This document shows, one piece after another, positions 10,793 through 23,006 of a stretch of DNA of 64,000 bases. Source of the DNA: Symbiodinium natans (taxonomy: Eukaryota > Sar > Dinophyceae > Suessiales > Symbiodiniaceae); contig CAJNDS010001090.1 of NCBI GenBank assembly GCA_905221605.1, positions 358,501 through 422,500 on the forward strand, given 5' to 3'. The notes beneath the pieces are model-generated. The model had not been told where the DNA came from, did no database searches, and saw nothing but the letters and a program-made list of their open reading frames with translations. A program made the translations under genes and the position numbers. Within the stretch, counting starts at the first letter, position 1. The number at the start of each line of letters is the position of its first letter.

Positions 10793-11778
10793 GTGGTTGG
10801 CGTTTTAGGGTTTTAGGGTTTAGGGTTTAGGGTTTAGGGTTTAGGGCCGGGGTGGTTGGTTCCGACAACTGGGATCCCTTTGGGGATCCCTTTTGAGGGG
10901 ATTCCGAGATTCGGGTTTTACGGTGTAGGGTGTTCGGGTTTAGGGTTTAGGGCTACTGAACTTGGGGGAAGAAGGGAGAGTGACCGGAATTTCGATAAAA
11001 ACCCGCCGCCACACATGCTCTGTTTCCATTTCCTCTGTACTTGGATGTTCATGGGTAGCTATAATAGGGTTAGAAGATCCACGAAAGAAGGAAATAGCCA
11101 GTTATAGCTATAGCTGCTCCACATATGAGCAGCCGCAAAAAATCTTATGTAAATGCTAATTTAAAAATCATGGGGTATTGCTTTTGGGGGGGCCCTATCG
11201 CTTTATGGGACTTTAGCTCAATGCTGCTACGAAAACCTATCGCCTTACTGCATATGAGACTCGAAACCTGCAACCCTACCGTGAAAACTCCTGAATTCCT
11301 AAACCCGTTCCTTTCTTCAGGACCTATAAACTAAATCCATATGCTAAACCTCGAACCCTCAACCTGGGCCAGGGCCTTTGCCCAGCTCTTCGGGTGGCCA
11401 AATGGGTATCGTAGGGTTATCGCTTTGAGTATCGCTCTGGAATAACACCGCCCCACATTGTTGCAGAACGAAATCTAGATTCAAGATTCAGGGGGGCGCT
11501 TTTGGGGGGGGGGGGGGGCCCTATCGCTTTCCGAGGTTTCAGGCATGACATAAGGTTTTTATCTCCGCCACAAGAGACCTCCTGCAACGTAATAAAAGTG
11601 GTCGCTCATATGAAGAACCCCAGCTGCAACTAAACTACCCATGAATCACCCAAACCCTAAACCCTAATTAAACCCTAAACCCTAAACCCTGAACCCTAAA
11701 CCCTAAACCCGCAACCCTAAACCCTAAATCCCAAACCCTAAACCCTAAACCGTAAACCCTCAGAACCAGTGAGCCTAG

Positions 11779-11833
11779 GCGCAGGTTCGACTGCTAGCGC
11801 TTCCTCAGCGCTGCTCCTGGGACAACCGGACCG
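11779..11833 (+). CDS. Candidate exon
   Basis: After GAGCCTAG, before GTGATGAG. It reads GAGSTASASSALLLGQPD. Confidence 0.38.
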
Positions 11834-12397
11834 GTGATGAGGGCTAAGGGTTTAGGGTTTAGGGCTTAGGGCTTGGGGTTTAGGGATTAGGGTTTAGGGT
11901 TTAGGGCTTGGGGGGGGTTCAGGGTCTAGGGACCCTACGTAGGTTACAGCAATTATGACCCAACGTGTGGCCACAGGAAGCCCCCTTCCTGCAAGACAAT
12001 GGCGGAAGGTAGCGCACCTGGGGTCTAATTTGACCCGAGAACAAACCTACCGAAAACTTACGCAGAGTCACCTACATACCCTGCACAAAGAAGAGGCTGT
12101 ACTTCAATTCTTGGATACATAATACGATATTCTGATATTCTTAAGGTGTACGGGGACACTCTAGATAGAGCTCGGCCCCAGCCCCAACGCCCACCTGGCC
12201 TATCTGTGTCCTTGGCCACCGTTTCCGCACCGGCATCACACACGCGAAGGTGCCTGGGCCAGAGCAAGCAGTTCACCGGACCTCCCCTGGCACCCCATAG
12301 TCAGAACCCAAACCTTACAGTCCCTAAACCCTAAGCCCTCAACCCTAAGCCCTAAGCCCAAAGCCCTAAACCCTAAACCCTAGCTCAGACACCACAG

Positions 12398-12462
12398 CCC
12401 AGTCGGAGCCTCTCGTTCGGTCTGGTGGTCACCGAGCGGGGCGACGTGCTTAGGCAGAAGCC
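12398..12462 (+). CDS. Candidate exon
   Basis: Acceptor ACACCACAG, donor CC followed by GTAGAG. It reads SRSLSFGLVVTERGDVLRQ, which looks like beta strand. Convergent arrays on both sides. Confidence 0.42.
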
Positions 12463-13291
12463 GTAGAGTAGCCTCAGAGGGTTTAGGGTTTAGGGTTTAG
12501 GGTTTAGGGTTTGGGGTTTGGGGTTTAGGGTCTAGGGTTTAGGGTTTAGGGTTTCAGGTTTAGGGTTTAGGAATTAGGGTAGCCTCAGGCTTGAAAGGTT
12601 CAGGGGTTGAGGGTTTCAGGGTTTAAATCGGGTTTCGGGTTCAGGGTCCAGGGTTTAGGGTTTCAGGGCTTTTAGTTTCAGGGCTTAGGGTGTAGGGCTT
12701 CAGGGTTTAGGGGGTGTATAGGGGCCTATCGGGGTTTGTTCGGTGAGTTTCCGGCTTACGGGGTTAAGATGGATGTGTAGGTTTTGCCCAGGGTGCCATA
12801 TACAACTTTTACAGAAAGAAACTGTCGATACCCTTGTTCTAGACCCAAGAGAAACCCAGGAATAAACACGGGTGAGGGAACCTAACCCCTGTTTAAAAGG
12901 GGAATGAAGGGCTACACCCTGGGTCCTAGTCTTTATAAAGGGGGAAGGGTTGGTCGTTTAAGGGCTTAGGGTATGGGCATACAGACTTCGAGGTCGGGGC
13001 TGTTGAAAGAGAACCCCCGACACAATCGATGTCTGTTGTTTAATCCTAAACCCTAAACCCTAAACCCTAAACCCTAAACCTTTTGGCCTGGGTTCAGCCC
13101 CAAAGGCACAAAAACTTTAGGGATTTGGAAGCATCAAAGGGAGCTCCTAGACCCTCAACATCCCTCGACGCCATGCGCGTCAAAACCTCCATAATGCCGG
13201 GCTTACACACCCAAAGCCTTTGCAAGCCTAAAGGACCTCAAAACCTAAAGTCTCTATAGGTTATTCTACGCATGGTAGGTTGTGATGCTTA

Positions 13292-13484
13292 ACTGCTATT
13301 TGCTTAAGAACCCCCCCAAAAAAAGTAAACACATACTCTACCCTATAAAGGCCACGTTGGGAAAACTGTGATTCATCTTTCGGGGGGCTTAGGGTTCAGG
13401 GCTTAGGGTTCAGGGTTTAGGGTTCAGGGGTAGGGTTTAGTGTTCAGGGCTCAGGGTTTAGGGTTAGGATCTTAAGCAAACAGT
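13292..13484. mobile_element. Family-C MITE interrupted by a TTTAGGG patch
   Basis: CTATTTGCTTAAGAACCCCC at the left and CTTAAGCAAACAG at the right. Degenerate TTTAGGG/TTCAGGG units (about 13389-13466) sit between them. Confidence 0.6.
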
Positions 13485-13603
13485 ACTTCGGAGGGCAGAC
13501 CTTATAAAGGCCACCTGAACAATGCCCCGATAAAACAGAAACCCTAAACCCTAAACCCTAAACCCTAAACCCTAAACCCTAAACCCTAAACCACCCATGT
13601 AAG

Positions 13604-13699
13604 GCAGACCTGCACTTGCATGCCGGGCGGCAGGAGTTGCAGCTCCAAGGCGCGGAAGTCCGACAGCTCCTCCCAGGAGTTCGGGTCACCGCGCTAAGG
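13604..13699 (+). CDS. Candidate exon, 32 codons phase 0-0
   Basis: Acceptor ATGTAAG; donor AGG followed by GTTTAG, the array itself. It reads RQELQLQGAEVRQLLPGVRV, an alternating polar/hydrophobic pattern. Confidence 0.5.
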
Positions 13700-13797
13700 G
13701 TTTAGGGTTTAGGTTTAGGGTTTAGGGTTTAGGGTTTAGGGTTTAGGGTTTAGGGTTTAGGGTTTAGGGTTTAGGGTTTAGGGTTTAGGGTTTAGGG
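13697..13797 (+). repeat. TTTAGGG array
   Basis: About 14 heptamers immediately right of the 32-codon candidate exon; its first unit supplies GT. Confidence 0.9.
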
Positions 13798-14177
13798 CTA
13801 CTCTAAATCCGCAACCCTAGAACATGAAAGCCCCCAAATCCCCAAACCATCTGGAAATCTCGGCCTGAGCCCCCACGGGCCTCTAAAGCTTAGTTAATCA
13901 ATGGCTGTCAGGGTGTGGCAGTTTAGGGTTTAGGGGTTGGGGTTTAGGGTTTGGGCTTTAGGGTTTAGGGATAAGGACATAATCGCAAACTCAATCGTAA
14001 CATGCCTGAATAAGCCCTTAGCTATAGGCATAAGATTGACAGCGTCTCCTACACGCGCCTCCCTCCTGATTCACGGAAAGTCACACTCTGCGTGTGTAAC
14101 CTTGTTGGAGGCTCTTGTATCCCTACTTCTGAGTGCCTAAACCCACCTAAACCCTAAAGCCTAAACCCCTTGTATCC

Positions 14178-14380
14178 CAAACCCTAAACCCTAAACCCTA
14201 AACCCTAAACCCTAAACCCTAAACCCTAAACCCTAAACCCTAAACCCTAAACCCTAAACCCTAAACCCTAACCTAAACCCTAAACCCTAAACCCTAAACC
14301 CTAAACCCTAAACCCTAAACCCTAAACCCTAAACCCTAAACCCTAAACCCTAAACCCTAAACCCTAAACCCTAAACCCTA
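14178..14380 (-). repeat. CCCTAAA array, about 28 units
   Basis: One of the longest perfect runs; one shortened unit at about 14270. Confidence 0.93.
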
Positions 14381-14458
14381 CCGACAAGTAGGGACTGGGA
14401 ATGAAGCTCCAGGGCTCCGAGCCTGTGTCCTTACACAACTTCGAGGTCAGAGGTTGGC

Positions 14459-14575
14459 GGTTTAGGGTTTAGGGTTTAGGGTTTGGGGTTTAGGGTTTAG
14501 GGTTTAGGGTTTGGGGTTTAGGGTTTAGGGTTTAGGGTTTGGGGTTTAGGGTTTAGGGTTTAGGGTTTAGGGGTT
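14459..14575 (+). repeat. TTTAGGG array with regular TTTGGGG variants
   Basis: TTTGGGG appears every fourth unit for three periods, a higher-order repeat of about 28 bp. Confidence 0.85.
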
Positions 14576-14876
14576 ACGGGTTTCGGGTTTAGGGCAGTAT
14601 AGGGCATTGTTAGGGCAGTTTAGGTCTGGGGGGCTCAACCTGACGCCGGTTGGAAACCCGGGATTCTGCCAGCCTTCGAATTTCGGAAGCAGCGGGGGGC
14701 CCTGCAACAAAAAACCTGGCTTTTAGGGTTTAGGGTTTAGGGTTTAGGGTTTAGGGTTTAGGGCAAAAAAACCTGGCTTTTGGGGTTGTAGAGGACCTAG
14801 GATTAAGGAGGGTTTAGGGCCAACTATGAAAACTAGGTACTGTTTTCAACCCAACCCGGAACTCCACACTGCCCAG

Positions 14877-14975
14877 CTGGAGACCACCTCGTCCAGTTTC
14901 ACGAGGCTGCGTTTGGGGCAGAGCTTCACCAGCTCCTCACGGGGATCGGCCAGTTCAGGGGGCCCAAATACAAAG
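14877..14975 (+). CDS. Candidate exon, 99 nt
   Basis: Acceptor CACTGCCCAG; donor AAAG followed by GCTGAT (GC type). It enters and leaves in the same phase. It reads VQFHEAAFGAELHQLLTGIG and then FRGPKYKG. Confidence 0.5.
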
Positions 14976-15504
14976 GCTGATGTAAGGGTGGCAGCCTTTT
15001 CTTCGGTTGGGGGGGAGGTTAAGGTGGGGTAGGAGTAGAGGGTACACAGGAGCAAATGAGGACTAGAGAAAAGGACTTGAGTCTCTACAATTTGACTTTG
15101 CGGGGACGGAGGCCAATCGAGGGGCCTCTGTGATTAGAAGCGTTCGGTTGGAGTGTTTGTGTAATATTCGCAGGGCAGCTAAAACCCTAAACCCTAAAAC
15201 CAAAAACCCTCAACTGACCCTAAACCCTAGTCGAAACATAGAAGAATTACCTTGGTGCGTACTTTGGTTCGCCTGTCGTGCTTCCAAACCCCGATATCAG
15301 CTAAGAATTACAGTACCCAAACATAGGGTTGGGGACAGGATTCGGGGGGGACCCTTGGGGATATAGACCATCTGGATAGGGTCCCTGTCTAAGAGAGGTT
15401 GAGAAGGGCTCCCTTTTAAGGGTCAAACCCTAAACCCTAAACCCTAAACCCTAAACCCCAAACCCTAAACCCTAAACCCTAAACCCCCTCACTACATCAG
15501 ACAG

Positions 15505-15598
15505 CCCTACCTGGGGAGGATCCGGATTGTGGCCAGCATTGTGGGCCATGACTGTGGCCACGAAGCGTCGCAACAGATGGCTGGCCTGGCCATTTGGG
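15505..15598 (+). CDS. Candidate exon
   Basis: Acceptor CATCAGACAG; donor TGGG followed by GTTTGG. It reads RIRIVASIVGHDCGHEASQQ. The HDCGHE segment resembles neither a known zinc protease nor a known desaturase box closely enough to name. Confidence 0.5.
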
Positions 15599-15848
15599 GT
15601 TTGGGGTTTGGGGTTTAGGGTTTAGGGTTTAGGGTTTAGGGTTTGGGGTTTAGGATTTAGGTTTTAGGGTTTGGGGGGCTTGAGGGCTTCGCCAGGAGGT
15701 GCTTCCCCCACTGGTCCCAGCAGACGCTCGGCCTCGGGGAGTGCCTATGATGCCAGAAAGCCCTAAAAAAAACCCTAAACCCCCCAGAGACTTAGGGTTT
15801 AGGGTTTAGGGTTTAGGGTTTAGGGTTTAGGGTTTAGGGTTTAGGGTA

Positions 15849-15909
15849 TTAAGGAATATACCTTAAATTATAATAGGAACCCTAATATGATTTAAGGTAT
15901 ATTCCTTAA
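15849..15909. repeat. Near-perfect 61-bp hairpin
   Basis: TTAAGGAATATACCTTAAAT and its near-complement enclose a short loop around GGAACCC. Directly right of a TTTAGGG array. Possibly a minimal MITE. Confidence 0.65.
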
Positions 15910-16056
15910 TTAAGGGGTTTTGGAGTCTCTGGGCCCCTAAACCTTAAACCCTAAACCCTACAAAGGGCCCCTAAGGGACCCCCTAAATAGTGATTAGTCC
16001 GACCTATATACAAGGCTCCAGACCCAGTGTTCCGGAACAAGCTCAGGCCTTCTTGA

Positions 16057-16168
16057 CTACTAATTGCTGAAGAGCCCCGAAAAGATTGAACATATATTCT
16101 TCCTTACTAAGGGTAATATAGGGATTATTATTATCGATTTTCTTTTGGGGTTCTCAAGAAAATAGTAG
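16057..16168. mobile_element. Family-C MITE, copy 2
   Basis: Ends CTACTAATTGCTGAAGAGCC and GGGGTTCTCAAGAAAATAGTAG, imperfect inverted repeats. Confidence 0.6.
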
Positions 16169-17023
16169 CTGAGAACCCTGATTCCAGGTTCACTGGCACT
16201 TCTACAGAAGCAGGGCTCAGGGTAGGGTAGCTGAAGGTGTATACAACCCTACCCCTAGCAGCTAGTACCCATGTCCCTGCAAGACTCAAAACTACCCAAC
16301 TTCGGAAAGGAGGCACGGGCGTGGCCTAAACCCTGACCGTCGAAATCGCCGGGTTTACGTGGCCTGATGTCCAGATGATCGAATAAAACCAGGAACCCCA
16401 AACCCTAACCCCTAGACCCTAAACCCTAAACCCCAAAAAACACGAAGCTGATGTCGTGGGCCCAATATCCAACCAAGCATCGTGAGCTTCGCTGACATTC
16501 CTGGGTTGCACGGCTTAGGAGTTTCAAGGTTTAGGGTTTAGGGTTTAGGGTTTAGGGTTTCGGTTTTAGGGATTCGGGGTTCGGTTTTAGGGTGTAGGGC
16601 TTAGGAGTTCGGCTTGAGGGTTTAGGGACTCGGGGTTCGGGACTAGGGATTGAAGTGTCCGAAACCTACCTTGAAGGTGCAGGGGTACTACGAAGCCGGA
16701 GTATGCGAATGGTCGCTGTGTAGTCTATCGCCCTAGTTTCAACTGCCAATGCTTAAAGGAAAACGCCCAGCTTATAAACAAGGCATGCAGAAGGCCTATG
16801 ATGGGGAAAAAGTGAGGTATACACGGCCTGCGCAAAGCTCATGTAGGGGAACCAACCCGCCCTGAGAACTTTGCACTTTGCACCCAAAACCCTAAACCCT
16901 AAACCCTGAACCCCTAAGCCCTAAGCCCTAAACCCCCAAACCCTCAACCCTAAACCCTAAAACCCTAAAGCCCTGAACCCCTAAACGCTAGACTTCAAGA
17001 ATACACTGTCGTCGACACCTTCA

Positions 17024-17188
17024 TCCCACAGCCTACTTGGAGGTTCATGGTACCAATTCATACTGTACTAAAAAAACCCACTTAAGTGCCCTAGTATGGT
17101 TATAAGTACAGTTACCCTTTAAATTACAAGTATAAGTACAGTTCTAATCGGTTAATAAGTACCACGAACCTCCAAGTAGACTGTGGGA
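17024..17188. mobile_element. Family-B MITE, compact copy (165 bp)
   Basis: Terminal inverted repeat of about 30 bp starting TCCCACAG, then ACTTGGAGGTTCATGGTAC. The interior carries repeated TTATAAGTACAGTT. No coding capacity. Confidence 0.7.
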
Positions 17189-17363
17189 TCGCCCCGGCTC
17201 GCTGGTTCTTCTTAGGGGGAGCCGCCAAATGTTTAGGGTTTGGGGGTTTAGGGTTTAGGGGTTTAGGGGTTTAGGGGTTTAGGGGTTTAGGGGTTTAGGG
17301 GGTTTTGGGGTATAGGACTTTAGGGGTTTAGGGGGTTTAGGGGTTTAGGGCCTAGGGTTGGTA

Positions 17364-17453
17364 GTACTCTAAACTGGGGCCCTGTTTCGGGTCCCCTAGA
17401 TAATGTGACACCCTGAGAAAAGGGACCCAAAACGGGATCCGAGTTTAGAGCAC
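17364..17453. repeat. 90-bp inverted repeat
   Basis: ACTCTAAACTGGGGCCCTGT and ACGGGATCCGAGTTTAGAG form an imperfect stem with GGGTCCC arms inside. Confidence 0.55.
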
Positions 17454-17689
17454 TGCCAAACCCGCAATTTAGAAACAGGGGGGGGGGGGGGGGCTGGATA
17501 TTTCTTGTTGGGGCAAGGAAAACCTACTAAAAAAATAAAGAAACCGAGAGGCTGCGTGTCTTAAGAAGTTGAGGGATGGAATGCTGATCGGAGGGAGCGG
17601 TTGAAAGTGGATTCAAGAAGTCAAGGGTATCCTCCAGTTCTTGAGGCTTGTTTTTCTTTTTTTTTCAAAAACTGGCGCTTCGCAATTGA

Positions 17690-17940
17690 GAAAGCGTTTT
17701 TGGCGTGTTCGCAGAGGGCATGAACGCTTGTGACAGCACGTCTCGTTCCAGAAACGTCAAACATCCTTGTGCAGTATGTCGTGCAAAGAGGCAACTGTCG
17801 TTGCAAATACAAGTGTTTTCGGCCTGTTCGCAAAAGGCATGAACCCTTCTGACAGCACGTCTCGTTCCAGAAACGTCAAAGACCCTTGTGCAGTACGTTC
17901 TGCAAAGAGGCAGCAGCGATGTGCACACCAGTGTTTCGGC
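17690..17940. repeat. 119-bp tandem duplication
   Basis: GACAGCACGTCTCGTTCCAG begins at 17732 and again at 17851, with flanking similarity over about 100 bp. The 119-bp period is not a multiple of three, so the long minus frame across it (17665-18225) is probably not a gene. No telomere-like units occur in about 700 bp here. Confidence 0.65.
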
Positions 17941-18361
17941 ATGGTCGCCATGTGAAAGGACGTTGTTATCCGTCCCCCTGCCCTCCCGGTCCCCCCTCCT
18001 CCCCACACCTGCCCGAACAAACCAAAAAACAACTAACGCAAGGATTGCACCAGTGGAAAATAGGCGACCCCAGCGAGCACCCTGGACTACACCACTGCTA
18101 ACGACCCCATGAGCCTCGAAGAAGCAAACTTCATGCGGCCACGGGTCTGCAGGCAATCGAGATTCGAAAGCACCGGGTGCAGCCTGTGTTTTGGACGTCT
18201 GGAAAGAACTCACAAAGCCCGACAACCCCTTCAGCTAATCAGTGAAGATGCATTAACCCTAAACCCTAAACCCTAAACCCCAAACCCCAAACCCCAAACC
18301 CCAAACCCTAAACCGTCTTTGAAATTTGCTCGAGACACAAGGGGGGCTGAGCATTTCGCAG

Positions 18362-18422
18362 CGACATGGAATTTGACCCTGCGAAAAGAGCGAAGTCTGA
18401 CATTGCGTCAGTCAGATTGAAT
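18362..18422 (+). CDS. Candidate exon
   Basis: After CATTTCGCAG; reads MEFDPAKRAKSDIASVR and runs into a TAG at the array edge, so the donor is unclear. Confidence 0.36.
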
Positions 18423-18689
18423 TAGGGTTTAGGGTTTAGGGTTTAGGGTCTAGGGTTTAGGGTTTAGGGTTTAGGCCCTTGCATATAACTTCCCGTGATA
18501 CTTCAACCACATCCCTGCTAGGGAACCACCCAATCTTTTTTACAAAAAGAATATCCTGCCTTTCCGCTGTTGGCTAGTTTACAGGAGGAATCCAGACCCC
18601 AAAATAGTAAAACATGGTACTGCTGGCATCCTAGCCTGAACCCCTCAACCCGCAACCCTGAACCCTCAACCCTAAACCCCAAACCCCAG

Positions 18690-18765
18690 CCTCTTCTTCA
18701 TGTCAAGGAGGAGGCTGTTGGAAGCCTTCTGGCCGAAGTGATCCTGAACGCACGTCGGGCCGAGG
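18690..18765 (+). CDS. Candidate exon
   Basis: Acceptor AAACCCCAG, donor GAGG followed by GTTGCT. It reads LLHVKEEAVGSLLAEVILNA, a clear amphipathic helix. Confidence 0.5.
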
Positions 18766-18805
18766 GTTGCTTTTGGGTTCTTAACTTTTAGGGCTTGGGG
18801 CAGCT

Positions 18806-18990
18806 AAACCCTAAACCCTAAACCCTAAACCCTAAACCCTAAACCCTAAACCCTAAACCCTAAACCCTAAACCCTAAACCCTAAACCCTAAACCCTCAGC
18901 CCTCAACCCTCAACCCTGAACCCTAAACCCTAAACCCTAAACCCTAACCCTAAACCCTAAACCCTAAACCGTAAACCATAAACCCTAACT
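18806..18990 (-). repeat. CCCTAAA array with CCCTCAA/CCCTGAA variants
   Basis: About 14 perfect units and then a mixed zone. Confidence 0.88.
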
Positions 18991-19247
18991 AACTTGGAGA
19001 GGCCTGAACCCTGAACCCTGAAAAATGCTTTGGCGACTCTGTATGGGGGTTTCCGAAAATAGGGCTACCCTTTCGGGGGTCGCCTTTAAGGGGATTCTAT
19101 TTTTTTGGGGGGGTATTAAAAGAGTACCTCGATTTTGGCAAATTAGCCCTGAAGCCCAAAGCCTCTCAAGCCTAAACCCTGAACCCTAAACCTCAAACCC
19201 TAAACCCCAAACCTTCCATGGTGACTTCGGGAACCTGGCGCCAACAG

Positions 19248-19342
19248 ATGCACACGAATATGGGGCTCCTCATCGATGTCCAAGATCACGGGCCGCGCCA
19301 GCAAGGAGGGCCACCACGCCGCCGTGGAGGCCAGGGCCCTTT
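19248..19342 (+). CDS. Candidate exon
   Basis: Acceptor CGCCAACAG; donor GTTTAG from the array. It reads SMSKITGRASKEGHHAAVEA; two other frames are also open. Confidence 0.4.
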
Positions 19343-20478
19343 GTTTAGGGTTTAGGGTTTAGGGTTTTTTGGTTTTTAGGTTCAGGGTAAGTTTAGGGTA
19401 TTAGGTTTAGGGTATGTGGGGGTTTCCGAAACTTGGGGTCGTTATTAAAAGGGGATCCTACTATTTGGGGGTCGGGTTACTTATCTTCGTAAAGCCCTTT
19501 ATTTAGGGTTTAGAATTTAGGTTTAGGGCTTAGGGTTTAGGGATTGAGGGGTTTAGGGTTTAGGGAATTAGGGTTTTAGGGTTTAGGGTGTTAGGATGGA
19601 GGGTTTAACTCTCAAACCCAAAAAGGGAAACACAACATGTCTCCAGGGCCTACCGAGCAACACATAAACCCCTCTTGTGCCCTGGCGGGACTAAAAAAGA
19701 ACCTACTTTATTTATGCCCTAAACCCCAAACCCTAAACCCTAAACCCTAAACCCCAAACCCTAAACCCTAAACCCTAAACCCTAAACCCGTGAACCCAAA
19801 ACCCTAAAACCCTAAAACCCTTTGCCTGCTGCTTCTACCAAGTTGACAGCTTGGACTGAGGGGAGCATGTCTAGGGGTTTGAGGCTTTGAGGCTCTGAGG
19901 GTTTTAGGGCTTAGGGTTTGGGGTTTAGGGTGTAGGGTTTAGGGTTTAGGGTTTTAGGGCTTAGGGCTTAGGGTTTGGGCTTAGGGTTCTCGGGTTTCTT
20001 CGTGTCAAGTCCTTCGGGGTCAGGGTGCATGGTGCAATTCAGCCGAGCATCTGCTCATTCACGATCACCTGACGCGAGGGCAGCAGCCTAAGCCCTAAAC
20101 TCACCCTAGTCTTTGAAGGTTTCATACACCCTAAACCCTAAAACTGCAAATGATGAAATTTTATTTCTATATATATATATATATATAGTCATACATATGG
20201 AGTCCCTTTTATAGACCCAAATAAGGGAAACATTTATATATATATATATATACATATAGATATAAAGGCTGGCCATGCTATAGGAGTGTTTAGGGTATCG
20301 GACATGAAGCAAACAGACCCCTGTCTAGGCCCTTGATTCTGCAACGACACGAGCAGAAGGAACCCGGAAACAAAACTCTAACCTCTAAACCCTAAACCCC
20401 AAACCCTCAACCCTAAACCCCAATCTCCTGAAACCCTGCATTTCCGCTATGATCACAGTCTTCCTTTCATGAGGCCAG

Positions 20479-20558
20479 GCTTCGAGCGGCCTGCATCAAT
20501 GTCTGCTTCCCCAGGCAATCTGCAACCTTGCCAGCAAGGACTTCGTGGGCCTTATGGG
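20479..20558 (+). CDS. Candidate exon
   Basis: Acceptor GAGGCCAG, donor GG followed by GTCTTG. It reads HQCLLPQAICNLASKDFVGL. Confidence 0.45.
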
Positions 20559-20943
20559 GTCTTGTGTGCTGGGTCGAGGGGTTTAATTACGTAGAATAAC
20601 AAGTGAATATGTCCAAATATCCAGGAAGACTGCGGTGCATTTCCCGACATCGACTTCTCCGGGCAGGACAAAATCTTAAACCCCAACACCTCAAGCCTAA
20701 CCCAGAAACCCCAAACCGTGAGTCGGATTGTTTGAGACACCCCCACTCACCCGCCTAAGTGCTTCACAGTGCATTCTCTCCCTTGTGTGTAAGGCTATAC
20801 AGGTTACCCTTAGGCAAACCCTACAGCCTAAACCCTAAACCCCAATTAAACCCTCATCCCTAAACAGCCCTAAACTCTAAAACCTACACCCGAAGCCCCA
20901 TAAAGCCCTAAACCCTAAACCCTAAACCCTAAACCCTAGGCAG

Positions 20944-21029
20944 CCCATGTGTGGACTTGAGGGTGCCAACTACGACCAAGCCGCGCGTTCGAACTTGTTG
21001 TTCTTGGAATCTTCGCATCGGGCCCTCAG
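20944..21029 (+). CDS. Candidate exon
   Basis: Acceptor CCTAGGCAG, donor CAG followed by GTGGGT. It reads GLEGANYDQAARSNLLFLES. Convergent arrays. Confidence 0.5.
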
Positions 21030-21509
21030 GTGGGTTTAGGGTTTAGGGTTTAGGGTTTAGGGTTTAGGGTTTAGGGTTTAATTAGGGTTTAGGGTTAGGT
21101 TTTTCGGATTGCTAGGCTTAATGGGTTTTTAGGGTGTGTAGTGTTTAAGGTTTGGTTAGCCTACGAGCTCAAAGCTCCAAGCCCAACGCGCCCACCCCCA
21201 ACCTCTGAGCACAACCCGCTTCGACCCAAAGCCCGAAACTCCGAAGTCAACTAGTCTCTGAACCCAAGACTCAGTAAACTCTACAAGGGGCTTCGGGTGT
21301 AGAATTTAGCGTTGAGGGTTTAATAGCTCTGGACCCAAACGCCCAAACCCCAACACCCCCAAGCGCCTATAACTAAACCCCTGGACCCTAGACCCTAGAC
21401 CCTAAACCTTATAAACCCTAAACCCTAACATGTCCCGACGTGGTGCGAAGAAGAAAGTCCAGCGGCGTCGTGCGAAGAGAAGGTCTGCCTCGGGGATTCA
21501 CTGAGAGCT

Positions 21510-21725
21510 ACAAGGAGGGGCCCCCCGAGTTATAAGTAGAGTTATAAGGACCCGAAATTAGGTTATAAGGATCCGAAATTAGGTTATAAGTCCCTTAGCT
21601 ATAGTTAGTAAAGGTAGTTGTAAGTAGAGTTATAAGGACCCTAAGTTAGGTTCTCAGGATCCTAAATTAGGTTATAAGTCCCTGAACTATAGTTAGTAAA
21701 GGGGGTCCCTCCTTGTACCCAGACG
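21510..21725. mobile_element. Element with tandem interior and inverted ends
   Basis: ACAAGGAGGGGCCCCCC left and GGGGGTCCCTCCTTGT right are inverted. Inside, a unit of about 90 bp (AGAGTTATAAGGACCC, then ATTAGGTTATAAGTCCCT) occurs twice. Confidence 0.6.
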
Positions 21726-22512
21726 AGGATCGCCCCTTAAAAACCCTCTGAAAAACTACTCCTGATTATTCTCTAACCCAAAACGGATGGCCCTTATAAC
21801 GCTCTGAAAAAACATATTCCTGAATATGATCCTCCTAAACCCAAAAAGGGGGCAAACTGGAAATATCCCGAGGGCCTACCGAGTAGAGTAACCTTGTACC
21901 TTAAGGTACATACCTGGATGTATTTGAGGGTATGGAGGTTAAATGCTCGAGGTAGGACCCTTGCAATCGTGTACACCTAGGTTCCCCAACAGCCCAGGAG
22001 AAGACTCGAAACCCTTAACCTTTTTCTTGTGGGATTTTGTTGGGCTGGAAAGAGCCTAAGCCTGAATCACTTTAGAATCCCGGTCACAAAGTTCAGGGAT
22101 ACGCTTGACTATGCTGATAAACCCATGGAGCCTTCACCTCCCCCAATGCGGCTGCAACAAGTTCGAACTGTAGTTGGCCTGCCTTTATCCCCACTTAGAA
22201 CTAGCCTTGAACTCCAAGTAAACCCCAGACCCAACCAATGCCCCAGGGGAGGACGGGAACCTCGGTTGGACTTGGATGTGGGCAGGGTGGGGGTGGGGAG
22301 GACCCTAAACCCTAAACCCTAAACCCTAAACCCGAAACCCTAAACCCTAAACCCTTGGACATCGAGCTCGCTTTTAGAAGGGGAGGGGGGGGGGATTGGA
22401 CTTAGAATTGGACCTCTTCATTGGCCCCCAAACCCTAAACCCTAAACCCTAAACCCTAAACCCTAAACCCTAAACCCCCAAACCTTAAACCACACCCTTC
22501 TCTTTGTCCAAG

Positions 22513-22568
22513 AAGCCAGCCAAGAGGGTCGGCAAGAAGCCCAGCCTCCTCTTCATGACCGAAGCCGG
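22513..22568 (+). CDS. Candidate exon
   Basis: Acceptor CTTTGTCCAAG; donor GG followed by GTTTAG. It reads PAKRVGKKPSLLFMTEAG, a basic stretch followed by a strand. Confidence 0.42.
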
Positions 22569-22909
22569 GTTTAGGGTTTAGGGTTTAGGGTTTAGGGTTT
22601 AGGGTTTAGGGTTTAGGGTCAGAACCCTACTATTTGGGGGGTCTATTTCAGGGGGTTTTCTGGTTTTCTCGTAAATCCCCAGACGTCAACGGAGTATGAT
22701 GCTCCTGCGCATCACAGTAAAGAACGTCCGGGGATTGCGGGTTCAGTGTTTCGGTTCGCGTGTCAGGAATAGTGGGCTTAAGTCATAGCGTAAGCGCAGT
22801 TTAACCCTAACCCCCCTCCCCCCCCAAACCCAGGAATAGTGGGCTTAAGACATAACCCCCCCCCCAAACCCTAAACCCTAAACCCTAAACCAAAAACCAA
22901 CAAAAACAG

Positions 22910-23006
22910 CAAGACCAAGCCTCCACCGCGTACTTCGTCTCACAAATGCAGGGCACCTTCTCTGCAGTCCAGCCGAGGGTGGACCAAATGATGCGCACGT
23001 CGCCTT
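22910..23006 (+). CDS. Candidate exon
   Basis: After ACAAAAACAG; donor GTTAGG. It reads STAYFVSQMQGTFSAVQPRV and then DQMMR. Helical. Confidence 0.47.

Noticed and set aside
17665-18225. A 186-codon minus-strand open frame
   Set aside because: It spans a 119-bp tandem duplication whose copies fall in different frames, and the composition is not protein-like over its length.
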